Notes: generated by a model not told the origin, from the letters alone. 64,000 bases of DNA from Paraburkholderia caledonica NBRC 102488 (GCF_000685095.1 NZ_BAYE01000013.1:124001-188000); one strand, 5' to 3'; positions 34,605-44,283 are shown, numbered from the stretch's first letter. Program-made: numbers and translations.

Positions 34605-35042
34605 ATGAGTTTGCTCGTGGCCATGTTTTCCGGCCTGCTGTTTGGAGTGGGTCTGATGGTGTCTGGCATGGCCAATCCTGCGAAGGTGCTGGGATTTCTC
34701 GACCTCGCGGGACGATGGGACCCTTCACTTGCATTGGTGATGGCAGGAGCGATAGCTGTCGGCGCTATAGCGTTCCTGTATGCAAAGCGTCGCAAGAAGT
34801 CTCTGCTGGGTCTGCCCATGCAGATTCCCGCCAACGCGAACGTGACGTTGAGACTTGTACTGGGAAGCGCGGTGTTCGGCGTTGGCTGGGGGCTTGCAGG
34901 GTTTTGTCCCGGACCGGCACTGGTCGCCCTGGGTGCTGGCCTCCCAAAGGCGTGGGGGTTCGTGGCCGCGATGCTCGCCGGCATGGCCGTGTTCGAGTTG
35001 GTCGAGCGAGCGAGCCAACGTCGGCAGGATGGTGCGCTCTGA
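34605..35042 (+). CDS. YeeE/YedE (DUF395) sulfur transporter, half 2
   Basis: 145 residues, four hydrophobic segments. The reciprocal signature GWGLAGFCPGPALVALG supplies the partner Cys. The N-terminal segment SGLLFGVGLMVSGMANPAKV is also diagnostic. Forms the second half of the membrane unit with the preceding gene. No persulfide dioxygenase (Blh) or sulfurtransferase follows, unlike the Xylella/Agrobacterium bigR operons. Confidence 0.88.
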   Translation: MSLLVAMFSGLLFGVGLMVSGMANPAKVLGFLDLAGRWDPSLALVMAGAIAVGAIAFLYAKRRKKSLLGLPMQIPANANVTLRLVLGSAVFGVGWGLAGFCPGPALVALGAGLPKAWGFVAAMLAGMAVFELVERASQRRQDGAL

Positions 35043-35136
35043 TTGGTGGTACAAGCGCGCGACGAAAGGGCATCGCGCGGATGCCCCGGTTCAGATTGCA
35101 GGCCGTGCCTGATCGTTCTTCGCTTTGGCCGAACGG

Positions 35137-35952
35137 TTAGCTGGACCGTTTCAACAACACCTCTTTGAATACGGGCATCGCTGAAAAAACGTTCGGCCAA
35201 CCTGCGTAGAACGCGAGCTGTGTCAGCACTTCAGACGCTTCAGCGCTGGTCAGGCCGTTGTCCAAAGCGCGATTCAGATGATACGGAATCTGCGCCACCT
35301 GACCATTGGCAACGAGAGCGCTTACGGTCACGAGGCTTCGGTCGCGAGGGGCGAGTCCTGGACGCAGCCAAAGATCGCGAAACAGCGCATCCGTCGTGTA
35401 CTGAACGACGCCGGGAGCAACCGCGCCGAAGTTCTCCTGGACCATCTCCGCACGCTGTTTCTCGGCCGCTTCGTTCAACGGCAGAGGTTCAACATCGGCC
35501 GGGGAGAGTTGGCCGAGACTAATGCCACGTTCATCAAAGACGCGTTTGACAATCGCGGAAGCAGCTGTTGCATTGGCCCACCCGGAATAGAAAGCCAGAT
35601 GCGCGATCATTTCTGATATCTCTGCGGGCGTCACGCCGTTATCGAGCGCTAGACCGAAGTGAAAAGGCATCTCAATGGTCTGGTTGCGGGCGATGAGCAC
35701 GGACAGGGTCACAATGCTCCGGTCGCGTGCGCAAAGCTGCGGCCGTTTCCACAATCCATCGAGCAATGTTTGCTTCGTGTATCGCTCGAACGCCGGAGAA
35801 GCAGACTTCAAATCAACGGTTGTCAGCGAATCTTGCATGTTTCTCGTCCTTTCCATATTCGTACAGGCGGCCAGCAGAACGGCCACGCTAGCTACCGCGA
35901 CCAGGCGCAATATGAGGCGTGCTTGCGGATTACGGTTTGCGATATTGCTCAT
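35137..35952 (-). CDS. Tandem carboxymuconolactone decarboxylase-domain lipoprotein
   Basis: 271 residues. A hydrophobic N-terminus ends in the lipobox VLLAA-C30, so the protein is probably exported and lipidated, unusual for this family. Two CMD (AhpD-like) domains follow (about 55-150 and 170-265), each with the RDRSxVT and LAFYxGWxN segments. The CxxC of true AhpD peroxidases is not seen. Its start overlaps the cupin gene by 23 bases, so the two are translated together. CMD-cupin pairs are common; substrate unknown. Confidence 0.82.
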   Translation of the reverse strand: MSNIANRNPQARLILRLVAVASVAVLLAACTNMERTRNMQDSLTTVDLKSASPAFERYTKQTLLDGLWKRPQLCARDRSIVTLSVLIARNQTIEMPFHFGLALDNGVTPAEISEMIAHLAFYSGWANATAASAIVKRVFDERGISLGQLSPADVEPLPLNEAAEKQRAEMVQENFGAVAPGVVQYTTDALFRDLWLRPGLAPRDRSLVTVSALVANGQVAQIPYHLNRALDNGLTSAEASEVLTQLAFYAGWPNVFSAMPVFKEVLLKRSS

Positions 35953-36328
35953 CGGTGACTTTCTCTAGCCATTCGACGTTCTTGCCGTCGAGTGCTTCCT
36001 GAATCGCGATGTGAGTCATCGCCGTGGTCGAAGTCGCGCCATGCCAGTGTTTGTGGCCCGGCGGGCACCAGATCACGTCGCCTGCGCGGATCTCGACGCG
36101 CTCTTCGCCTTCGCATTGAGTCCAGCCGCATCCGGCGGTGACGAGGAGCGTTTGACCGAGCGGATGCGTGTGCCACGCCGTGCGCGCGCCAGGCTCAAAC
36201 GTCACGGCGGCGCAAGACACTCGCGCGGGCGGCGGCGGGGCGTTGAGCGGGTCGATCCGGACGGTCCCGGTGAACCATTGTTCGGGACCTTTCATTGATG
36301 GCTGTGAGCCAGCGCGTTTCAGTTCCAT
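35930..36328 (-). CDS. Cupin-domain protein
   Basis: 132 residues, a single cupin barrel. The first motif AWHTHPLGQTLLVTAGCG supplies two His and the second, GDVIWCPPGHKHWHGA, two more, giving a complete metal site. It is co-translated with the CMD lipoprotein and divergent from a LysR regulator. Likely a small-molecule isomerase or dioxygenase-like enzyme; substrate unknown. Confidence 0.85.
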   Translation of the reverse strand: MELKRAGSQPSMKGPEQWFTGTVRIDPLNAPPPPARVSCAAVTFEPGARTAWHTHPLGQTLLVTAGCGWTQCEGEERVEIRAGDVIWCPPGHKHWHGATSTTAMTHIAIQEALDGKNVEWLEKVTDEQYRKP

Positions 36329-36439
36329 GATTTTCTCGCCGATGTCCGATTAACGTAATGCACGTGTCCACAATGTAAGCCTTGTCCGGGTAATGGACTA
36401 GATGGCAAAATCGGGATGCCCTTATGCGCTGGAGCATTA

Positions 36440-37342
36440 ATGAACGAAGACTTCAACGATCTCGCCGGTTTCATCACCGTTGCCCGGGAGCGCAATTTCA
36501 CTCGCGCGGCGGCGCAACTGGGTGTTTCGCAGTCGGCGCTGAGCCGGACCGTGGCGGGACTCGAGCGACGCATTGGTCTGCAACTCCTGACGCGAACGAC
36601 CCGCAGCGTTTCGCTAACTGAGGCAGGAGAGCGGCTACTGTGTGCGATCAGGCCACGCTTCGAGGAAATCGAGGCTGAAGTTGCTTCGTTACGAGGGATG
36701 ACAAATCGGCCGAGCGGCACCGTCCGGATTACCACCACGGATTACGCCGCAAACACCTTTGTCTGGCCGCGGTTGCAGCCTTTGCTTCGTCGATATCCCG
36801 ACCTCAAGGTCGAGCTGGTGAATGACTACGGGCTAGCCGACATCGTTGCCGATCGCTTCGACATTGGCGTGAGGTTGGGCGATCAGATAGAGAAAGACAT
36901 GGTCGCAGTGCGTATCGCGCCTGACATGACGATGTGCATCGTGGGTTCGCCGAAATACCTGCAGTCGAGGCCGCACGCAAAAAGGCCGCAAGATCTCACT
37001 CTTCATAGCTGCATTAATCTGCGGCTACCGACGCGGGACTCTTTACTGCCTTGGGAGTTGTCTAAAGGCCGGCGCGAGTTGCAGGTGCGAGTCGAAGGAC
37101 AACTTACGTTTAACAACGTGTATCAGATGGTCGATGCAGCCTTAGCCGGATTTGGCCTTGCATACGTGCCAAAGGATCTGGTCGAGCAATACGTCCGCGC
37201 TGGGAAGCTTGCATGGGTGCTTGAAGATTGGTATCCGACTTTCGTCGGACATCACGCCTACTATTCGACCGGAAGAAAGTCTTCGCGGGCGGTCCAGCTT
37301 GTAGTCGATGCGCTGAAGGCGGGCTGTCAAGGCGTGCGGTAA
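36440..37342 (+). CDS. LysR-family transcriptional regulator
   Basis: 300 residues from ATG 36440 (GGAG upstream). HTH ERNFTRAAAQLGVSQSALSRTVAGLE at about 16-41; full-length substrate domain of the CrgA/DsdC-like group with GLAYVPKDLVEQYV near the C-terminus. Divergent from the cupin-CMD pair with 111 bases between, the standard LysR arrangement, so it probably activates that pair. Confidence 0.9.
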   Translation: MNEDFNDLAGFITVARERNFTRAAAQLGVSQSALSRTVAGLERRIGLQLLTRTTRSVSLTEAGERLLCAIRPRFEEIEAEVASLRGMTNRPSGTVRITTTDYAANTFVWPRLQPLLRRYPDLKVELVNDYGLADIVADRFDIGVRLGDQIEKDMVAVRIAPDMTMCIVGSPKYLQSRPHAKRPQDLTLHSCINLRLPTRDSLLPWELSKGRRELQVRVEGQLTFNNVYQMVDAALAGFGLAYVPKDLVEQYVRAGKLAWVLEDWYPTFVGHHAYYSTGRKSSRAVQLVVDALKAGCQGVR

Positions 37343-37516
37343 ATACTGACTCGAAAGATAGTCAGTACATCGCCATGTGTGAAGAGTCCAACGGCAGAGC
37401 GCAAGCCCGGGCCGAAAGGACTGACGGTCCAAGTACTAGCACTGTGTCGATTTGCTGGCTGTAAGCCGCCGGCTTTGGCCCGGTTACCTGCCGAGGGAAC
37501 GGCGGCTGCACACAGC

Positions 37517-37930
37517 TCAGCCGTGCGGCGGAACAGCGTTGGGATCCATCCACATCACTTCCCAGATATGACCGTCCGGATCCTCGAAGCTGCGGCCATA
37601 CATGAAGCCGAAGTCCTGCACAGGCGTGGGGTCGGCCCTGCCGCCGGCACCGCTCGCCTTATCGACCAGGCTGGAAACTTCCTCCCGACTATCGGCCGAA
37701 AGACACAACAGCACCTGTGCGTCCGCGTGTGCGTCGACGATTCGCTTGCTGGTGAACTGGCGCCACTTGTCGTGCGTGAGGAGCATCGCGGAAATCGTAT
37801 CGGAGAACACCATGCACGCTGCGGTGTCGTCACTGAATGCGGGATTGTTGACGGCGCCAACTGCCGTGTAGAACGCCTTCGATCGCTTCAGGTCTGTCAC
37901 TGGCAGGTTAACGAAGATCAGCTTGCTCAT
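37517..37930 (-). CDS. VOC-superfamily (glyoxalase/bleomycin-resistance fold) protein
   Basis: 137 residues from ATG 37930, with AAGGACA upstream; an in-frame extension to 38008 has no ribosome site. Begins KLIFVNLPVTDLKRSKAFYTAVG and ends with SFEDPDGHIWEVMWM, both typical of YaeR/PhnB-like VOC proteins. Function in the cell unknown; metal-dependent isomerase or dioxygenase fold. Confidence 0.85.
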   Translation of the reverse strand: MSKLIFVNLPVTDLKRSKAFYTAVGAVNNPAFSDDTAACMVFSDTISAMLLTHDKWRQFTSKRIVDAHADAQVLLCLSADSREEVSSLVDKASGAGGRADPTPVQDFGFMYGRSFEDPDGHIWEVMWMDPNAVPPHG

Positions 37931-38102
37931 TATCTGTCCTTTGGATGTAACCGCGGCAGGATTACCGCGGCACCCATATCGACGAACGGGGAGGGCAAGA
38001 ATCGACAAAAGCTGTCATGTTTTTTCAGTGAGCAACTTGCGTTGAAGCTCGAATGTAAGCTTCGCGATCTCATCGGTTATGCCGGCGTTGGTTTGATAAC
38101 CA

Positions 38103-38621
38103 TCACGCCTTGAACCCAGACTCCGGGTGGCGCGCGAGAAAGACCGGCAGGTCGGTGGTTGGAGGTTTCGCGGGTACGTCGAAGAACATTTCGCACACCC
38201 AGCCCCGGTGATACGAAGCGTGGTTCACGAGATGCATGAACATGGCGCTGCGCGACATGACCGAACGCTCGCCCGAGATGAACGCGAACGAAAGCTCTTC
38301 GTCTAGCGAGGTGTCGGTCTGAGCATCGGCCCAGCGTTCGAACCATGCGTTGAGTTGCTGTTGCGCGACGCGCAAGCTCTCCAAGTCGGCGTGCACGATC
38401 ACGTTGCGCGAGGTGAAGCCGTGTTCCTTGCGTTCGAGATGCGCCTTCCAGATCAGATCGACCACGTAGTTGTGGTTAAGCGTGCCGATCATTGTCTTGA
38501 ACAGCGTCTGCCGGATCTTGACGACTTCATCTGACGGCAATGCGGCGGTGGCGTCGAACAGTACGGTGTCGGCCCACGTTTTATAACGGGAAAGAATGCG
38601 AGCGGTTTGGGTATTGAGCAT
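38103..38621 (-). CDS. DinB-family protein
   Basis: 172 residues from ATG 38621, preceded by GAGGAA. Four-helix-bundle fold; the metal-binding histidines are seen in LNHNYVVDLIW and HLVNHASYHRGWV. DinB/YfiT proteins are thiol transferases or nickel/zinc-dependent enzymes. Not related to DNA polymerase IV despite the name. Stands alone. Confidence 0.85.
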   Translation of the reverse strand: MLNTQTARILSRYKTWADTVLFDATAALPSDEVVKIRQTLFKTMIGTLNHNYVVDLIWKAHLERKEHGFTSRNVIVHADLESLRVAQQQLNAWFERWADAQTDTSLDEELSFAFISGERSVMSRSAMFMHLVNHASYHRGWVCEMFFDVPAKPPTTDLPVFLARHPESGFKA

Positions 38622-38714
38622 GCCGGGTTCCTCGATGATTCGTTTGCCTCGTTCAACACATCCAGTGCCGCGCGACACGCGCCGCATCGACATCTCTCCG
38701 TCGTCCGAATACGC

Positions 38715-38731
38715 TGTATACATATTATACA
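38715..38731. promoter_or_regulatory. AT-rich inverted repeat upstream of the DinB gene
   Basis: TGTATA-CATAT-TATACA, perfect 6-bp arms, about 94 bases before the DinB start and in the gap to the chemoreceptor gene. Contains -10-like TATACA/TATAAT-type hexamers in both directions. Candidate operator-promoter. Confidence 0.4.
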
Positions 38732-38800
38732 CCGCGATGCTGCAAGCCGCATTTAGTGACCACAACAGTCCCGCTCACCGTACCGCATGCGAAAAACGGA

Positions 38801-40345
38801 TCAAGTCAACCGGAAGACCGCCACTGCGTCGCGCAACAGCCTGGCCTGATCGTCGAGCGAGGTGGCCGCGGCCGCTGCCTCTTCAACCAGAGCGGCGTTC
38901 TGCTGCGAGACCTCGTCGACCTGCGATACGGCCAGGCTCACCTGTTCGATGCCATCCCGCTGCTCGTCGGACGCGCTCGCGATCTCCCGCATGATTGTGG
39001 TGACGCGCGTGATCGAGTCGCTGATCTCGTGCATCGTCTCGCCGGCGACGCTGACGAGCTGCGAGCCCGACGCCACACGTTCGACCGATTCGTCGATCAA
39101 GGTCTTGATTTCCTTGGCGGCTGCGCCGGCGCGTTGCGCGAGCGAACGCACCTCCGACGCGACCACGGTGAAGCCCCGTCCCTGGTCGCCGGCGCGGGCG
39201 GCTTCCACCGCGGCGTTGAGCGCGAGGATATTGGTCTGAAATGCGATGCCTTCGATCACGCCAGTGATGTCGGCGATCTTTTGCGAGCTGCGGTGGATTT
39301 CCGTCATAGTCGCCACGACATTGCCGACGACGTGTGAACCGCGCGTCGTGACGCTATGCGCCGACTCAGTCAGGATTTGTGCGGTACGCGCGTTGTCCGC
39401 ATTCTGCCGCACTGCCGCGGTTAGTTGCTCCATGCTAGCCGCGGTCTCCTGCAGCGAGGCCGCCTGTTCCTCAGTGCGCTGCGAGAGGTCGTTGTTGCCG
39501 GCGGCAATCTGCCGCGTAGTGCTGGCAATGGATTCGGAGCTGCGCGTCACTTGCCGTACCACTTTATCCAGACCGCCCTGCATCTGTTGGAGTCCGTCGA
39601 CGAGCTGTCCCATTTCATCGCTCGTGCGTGCGCGAAGCGACCCAGTCAGATCGCCCTGCGCAATGCGCTGTAGTGCCGCAAGCAGGCTGGAGAGGGGCAT
39701 TACGATCGCCCGGCGCAACCCGTACGCGCAGACCGCGCAAATGGCGAGCCCTAGTGCGATCAGCACCGCGCCCACGATGCGCAGCCTTGCGTTGAAACGC
39801 TCGGCCGAGGCAAACGCCTGTTTGCCATACGCGCTCTTCCAGCGATCGAGCGCCTCGCTGCTATTCGAGAGCACGGTCGAGAGCGGCGAGATCGCCTTCG
39901 ATGCAATGCGGTCCGCCGTGTCGTGATCGCCTTTTTTGAGTGCATCGGCGAGCGGTACGATGCCACGCTGAACGAGTGCAGTGCGCGCCTCATCCACGCG
40001 ATCCGCGAGCGCCTGCTCCTCTGGCGGAAGCCCGAGTGAACGGTAGGCGTGCCACGCGCGGTCGGAGTCCGACAGGTGGCCGAGCGCTTTCGTGACGGCC
40101 TCCGGCACGTTGGCACCCTCGGGATGCATCAGCGCGAGATTCAGCACCGCGCGCGCGATCTCCAGCTTCAGATTGGCTCGCCCCACGGCAATCGATGCGG
40201 CCAGCTGGTTGGAGTAAGCGTAGTCGAGCGCGTCGTTCGAACGTTGTATCGCGAGCTGCCCGAGCATACCCACCGTGACGATGACCACGCCCAGCACGGC
40301 CATCACTGCTGAGAGCCGGACGGAGATTGAAAGACGACGAAACAT
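38801..40345 (-). CDS. Methyl-accepting chemotaxis protein
   Basis: 514 residues. Membrane helix 1 is about 11-33 and helix 2 about 190-212, flanking a periplasmic four-helix-bundle sensor domain. A HAMP domain and a long coiled-coil follow. The signalling tip contains EGIAFQTNILALNAAVEAAR and GRGFTVVASEVRSLAQR, the kinase-control hairpin that contacts CheA/CheW. No pentapeptide tether is seen at the C-terminus (ends VAVFRLT). Ligand unknown; it sits next to catabolic genes. Confidence 0.93.
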   Translation of the reverse strand: MFRRLSISVRLSAVMAVLGVVIVTVGMLGQLAIQRSNDALDYAYSNQLAASIAVGRANLKLEIARAVLNLALMHPEGANVPEAVTKALGHLSDSDRAWHAYRSLGLPPEEQALADRVDEARTALVQRGIVPLADALKKGDHDTADRIASKAISPLSTVLSNSSEALDRWKSAYGKQAFASAERFNARLRIVGAVLIALGLAICAVCAYGLRRAIVMPLSSLLAALQRIAQGDLTGSLRARTSDEMGQLVDGLQQMQGGLDKVVRQVTRSSESIASTTRQIAAGNNDLSQRTEEQAASLQETAASMEQLTAAVRQNADNARTAQILTESAHSVTTRGSHVVGNVVATMTEIHRSSQKIADITGVIEGIAFQTNILALNAAVEAARAGDQGRGFTVVASEVRSLAQRAGAAAKEIKTLIDESVERVASGSQLVSVAGETMHEISDSITRVTTIMREIASASDEQRDGIEQVSLAVSQVDEVSQQNAALVEEAAAAATSLDDQARLLRDAVAVFRLT

Positions 40346-40478
40346 TTTTGTCCCCGATTAATATTTGATCTGAATCAGTTTGAGTCTCTGCCCGAACCGC
40401 TTCGCTGTTCCCATTCGCGAGGCGGTGCGTGATCTGCATCGCGCCGCAATGGCCGCGCATATGCTGCTGTTGTCCGAA

Positions 40479-41146
40479 TCAGTGACGCGCGGTAGTAGCG
40501 CAGTTCGTCTGCTCATTCACCGCAACGTCCAGCCTCGTTTTTGTATCCTCAATCCGGAACTCGCCCGGTAAGGCGACACCGTTCCTGACCGCTGTGACCT
40601 CGGCCAGAATCGATACCGCGATTTGCGGTGGCGTACGGCTGCCTATGTAGATGCCAATGGGCCTGCGCAGGCGGCTAAGTTGATCTTCGGTGAGATTGAA
40701 ATGCGTTTCGAGCCGTTCGCGCCGCGCGGCATTGTTGCGGCGCGAACCCAGCGCGCCGACATAGAACGCCGGCGTTCTGACCGCTTCCATCAACGCGAGA
40801 TCGTCGAGCTTCGGGTCGTGCGTGAGCGCGATCACGGCGCAACGCTCGTCGAGTTTCATGTCGAGAACGGTGTCGTCAGGCATCTTGCGCACGAGCGTCG
40901 TGCACGGCAGATGCCACACGTCGGTATATTCCTCGCGCGGATCGCACGCGGTCGATCAGATCGTCCTCGATGCAGCCGCCCGAAACCGAACCCGCCACCG
41001 AGCCGTCCATCCAGAATGGCGAGCATCGCGCCTTCAGGCCGCGGCGACGAACCCCACGTCCTCACAACGGTCACGAGCAGCACGCGCCGGCCGCTTTCGA
41101 TCCAGCGTGCGCTCGCCTTCAGTACTTCGAGATTGACGCTATCCAT
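40479..41146 (-). pseudogene. xdhC: xdhC/coxI-family gene with internal deletion and frameshift
   Basis: The N-terminal XdhC domain starts at ATG 41146 (MDSVNLEVLKASARWIESG) and the C-terminal Rossmann domain is intact in another frame (WHLPCTTLV, MKLDERCAVIALTHDPKLDD, YVGALGSRRN). A one-base insertion lies before SVSGGCIEDDLIDRVR. That segment then joins directly to CDPREEYTDV, skipping roughly 110 family residues in the middle. XdhC inserts the sulfido ligand into the Mo cofactor of hydroxylases such as the one at 49114-52907, so this copy cannot serve it. Confidence 0.75.
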
Positions 41147-41207
41147 AAACACATCGTGTGGTTGCCCGGCCTGAGCCGGGGTTCGGCGAAGTCGCGTTAA
41201 ACCCGCG

Positions 41208-42566
41208 TTAATGCCGCGATAGCGCCGAGCGCAACGACATCTCGCGCGCAGCCTCCGGCGTGATGGTCCGGTTGAGCATGAAGCAGGCGACACCCGCCGC
41301 GAGCAACGGCAATGCGCCGAGCAGAAAGATCGTGCCGATCGGCGTGCCGGCGGCGATCAGCAAACCCGCCAGCAGCGGGCCGATGATCGCGCCGATACGC
41401 GCCACGGCGAACGAGGCGCCGGTGGCGGTCGATCGGATGAAGGTCGGATAGATCATGCTGGAAATCGCATTGAGGCCGATATTGCCGCCCAGCACCAGCA
41501 GACCGGAGATCAACGCCATCGCCATGGTGAGACTCGCGCCTGTGCCGACCGCTACGCCGAGTGCCGCTACCGGGATGGCGCCGAGGATCATCGTCAGCGT
41601 CATGACCGATACGCCCTTACGGTCGATCATCCAGCCGAAGAACCAGCTGAAGCCGGCTCCGAGCTGGAACAGCGCCTGGCTGCGCGCTGCGTTGGCGTAG
41701 CCGATTTCGTCGGTCAGGAGCGTCGTCATCCATTGCGACAGGAAGAAGTGCGTGACGAACGAAAGACCGAGCCCGAGCCACAGGAAGGCGGTCATCGCCG
41801 ACCGGCCCTCGGTAAAGAGGTGCCTCACCGGCACACCCGTGCGGATCTGCTCCGGAATCGTGAAGCGCGTGTCGTCGGCGAAATGCGCGCTCGGCTTGAG
41901 CTTGCGCGCGTAGTGGAGAATGCGTTCGCTGCCAGGCTTGCGCAGCGTCAGGTAGCGGATCGATTCAGGCAGCCCGATGAGCAGGATGATGCCCGCCACT
42001 ACCGCGCCTGCGCCGCCCACGTAGAAGACCGAGCGCCAGCCATACGCCGGGATGATCTCCGCTGCGAGCAGACCGCCGCCGGAGGAGCCGGCGGTATAGC
42101 CGAGATAGAGCAGGGTGATGATGAGCCCGCGCTTGCCTGAGCGCGCGTAGTCGGTGATCAGCGAGACCGCCATAGGCATGCCGCCGCCGATGCCGAGCGC
42201 GGCGCAAAAGCGCAGCACCGACAGTTCGACCAGGTTGTGCGCGAACGGCACGGCGAACGTGAAGACGCCGAACAGCGAGGTCGCGAGCAGGATCGCGCGG
42301 CGCCGGCCGATCCGGTCGGCCAGCATGGCGAACACCACGGAACCCGCCATCCACCCGACGATGCTGATGTTGAACACGGGCGTCATCAGCGCCCGGTTGA
42401 TGCTCCATTCCTTGATGATGCCGGGGGCGGCGTAATTCAAAGCCTGATTGTCGAAGCCGTCCGCCAGCATGACGAGCGCGCACAGAATGAAAAGGCTCAC
42501 AGTGAACCAGCTTCGCTCCTGCGTCTCGATGACGTGGGCTATATCGACGGTATTGTTTTGAGTCAT
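41208..42566 (-). CDS. MFS transporter, aromatic acid:H+ symporter (AAHS) type
   Basis: 452 residues from ATG 42566, with GGAGA upstream. Twelve membrane helices; DGFDNQALNYAAPGI in helix 1 and the loop MLADRIGRRRAIL are diagnostic of AAHS carriers such as PcaK and BenK. It lies 58 bases after the first UbiD gene in the same direction. It probably imports the aromatic or heteroaromatic acid degraded by this cluster. Confidence 0.9.
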   Translation of the reverse strand: MTQNNTVDIAHVIETQERSWFTVSLFILCALVMLADGFDNQALNYAAPGIIKEWSINRALMTPVFNISIVGWMAGSVVFAMLADRIGRRRAILLATSLFGVFTFAVPFAHNLVELSVLRFCAALGIGGGMPMAVSLITDYARSGKRGLIITLLYLGYTAGSSGGGLLAAEIIPAYGWRSVFYVGGAGAVVAGIILLIGLPESIRYLTLRKPGSERILHYARKLKPSAHFADDTRFTIPEQIRTGVPVRHLFTEGRSAMTAFLWLGLGLSFVTHFFLSQWMTTLLTDEIGYANAARSQALFQLGAGFSWFFGWMIDRKGVSVMTLTMILGAIPVAALGVAVGTGASLTMAMALISGLLVLGGNIGLNAISSMIYPTFIRSTATGASFAVARIGAIIGPLLAGLLIAAGTPIGTIFLLGALPLLAAGVACFMLNRTITPEAAREMSLRSALSRH

Positions 42567-42624
42567 GGCTGTCTCCGGATGCCTCTGCTCCACGGGTTGT
42601 TCGGTGCGGCGTGCAAGCGTGCGC

Positions 42625-44283
42625 TTATTCGCCGTGGCCACCCGAGGCCTCCCGCACCGGAGTTTCTGGCTTCACACCGCCTCGCCGGTTGGCCCACGTA
42701 CGCTCACCCGTTTCGCGCCAGCCGCCGGAGGTCGCCGCTTCTGCGTACTCGTCCCAGCGCTTGTCCCAGTCGCCGAGGTGATAGCCATGCCATGGCGGCT
42801 GCGGCGTCAGGCTCGGCAGATTCAACTCTTCCCAGATCTTGCGTGCCGCGCTCATGTATTGCTCCTTCGGCAACGCGAGCGGCGGCATCGCATGCTTGAG
42901 CGTCGCGTCGATCAGCAACGTGCTTTCCAGCGGCGCGCGGCCGGACTTGGGGCCGTGACCGCTCGCGCGGTAAGGCGTCACGTGCAGGTCGTGGGTGAAG
43001 TCGGAGCGATAGGCGAGTGACCAGAAAATCGCATCGGCGTTTTCCGGGTCGATGTCTTCGGAAACGGCAATCACAAGCTTGCCGCACTGCGCCTGCAGCG
43101 TCGCGGCGCCTTGCAGACCGCGCCAGACTTCCGCCTGCTGCGTGCCGCGCGCGAACTGAAGGAAGATCACCTTGCGCAGGTTCGTGAGCGGCTCGTGCAT
43201 CACCACGCGCTTGATGCCGCGCACGCCCATCACCTTGCTTAAGTGTTCGAGGTACAAAGGCTCGTAGGCGACTTTCTTCAGCACGGAGCTTTCGCTCGGT
43301 GTCACCTGGCTGATGATGGAGACGAAGACAGGCTTCTTCTTCATCGTGATCGCGGTGACGTGCATCGACATGTTGTAGTCTTCGAGCGCGATGTGGCCGT
43401 GGCTTTCGCCGAACGGGCCTTCGGGCTCCAGCGCGTCGGTGTCGATCAGACCTTCGATCACGATTTCGGCGTCGGCGGGAACGACCAGATCGATGGTCTT
43501 GCAGCGCACCACCTCGACGGGGGCGCGCATCAGGCCGCCGGCGACGGCCATCTCATCCTGATCGATCTGCAGTTTCTGCGGACCGGTGAACAGCACGGCG
43601 GGCGCGCAGCCCAGCACGATCGCGCACGGCATCTTCTCGCCTTTCTCGCGATATTTTTCCCAGTGCAGATAACCGCCCGCACCCGACAGACGGCTTGCCA
43701 TGCGTACGCCCAGCCGGTCTTCCGATTTCAGCGCGGCGCGGTAAGTGCCCATGTTCTGCACGCCGCTCTCCGGATCTCTGGTGACGCAAAGCGTAGCGGT
43801 GAGATAGGGCGCGGCGTCAAAGCCGGGCGTAGAGACGGGCACCGGCAGACGCGACAGGCCTTTTTCCTTCAGCGCATCTCCGCTGATCACCACTTCCTGA
43901 CAGGGCGCCTCATACACCATGACCGGCGGTACCGGCTCGGCAATCGCTTCCGTCCATGCCTTGCCGATCTGCTCGACCGGAAGACCGAGGCCGGTGGCGT
44001 AAATCTCCGGCGAGGCGGCGAGTCCGCCGACTAGAACCGGGATGTCATAAGTGTGTCCGTCGCCGTCCACTACGTTGGTAAAGAGGAAAGCGCGACGCTG
44101 ATCTTCGTGCAGGCCGCCCTGGAACTGCCAGCGCGCGAGCGGGTGCAACTCGGTGTCCTTGTTGATCGGCCGGTCGATGCGCGTCAGGAGGCCCTTGGCC
44201 TCGAGCCGGGCGATATGGTCCTGCAAGTCGCGCGGCGCGCCGCCGGTTGCCGTTTGCGAGTGGTCTTGGGGCAATGGTGACAT
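42625..44283 (-). CDS. UbiD-family prenylated-FMN-dependent decarboxylase 1
   Basis: 552 residues. Conserved prFMN/metal and catalytic region: GVQNMGTYR with the active-site Arg, and DALEPEGPFGESHG with the Glu pair. UbiD enzymes reversibly decarboxylate aromatic, heteroaromatic or alpha,beta-unsaturated acids. It is clearly paralogous to the second UbiD at 46537-48204 along its whole length. It has its own upstream region with a GntR-like site at 44313-44328. The cofactor would come from UbiX at 45957-46550. Confidence 0.92.
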   Translation of the reverse strand: MSPLPQDHSQTATGGAPRDLQDHIARLEAKGLLTRIDRPINKDTELHPLARWQFQGGLHEDQRRAFLFTNVVDGDGHTYDIPVLVGGLAASPEIYATGLGLPVEQIGKAWTEAIAEPVPPVMVYEAPCQEVVISGDALKEKGLSRLPVPVSTPGFDAAPYLTATLCVTRDPESGVQNMGTYRAALKSEDRLGVRMASRLSGAGGYLHWEKYREKGEKMPCAIVLGCAPAVLFTGPQKLQIDQDEMAVAGGLMRAPVEVVRCKTIDLVVPADAEIVIEGLIDTDALEPEGPFGESHGHIALEDYNMSMHVTAITMKKKPVFVSIISQVTPSESSVLKKVAYEPLYLEHLSKVMGVRGIKRVVMHEPLTNLRKVIFLQFARGTQQAEVWRGLQGAATLQAQCGKLVIAVSEDIDPENADAIFWSLAYRSDFTHDLHVTPYRASGHGPKSGRAPLESTLLIDATLKHAMPPLALPKEQYMSAARKIWEELNLPSLTPQPPWHGYHLGDWDKRWDEYAEAATSGGWRETGERTWANRRGGVKPETPVREASGGHGE

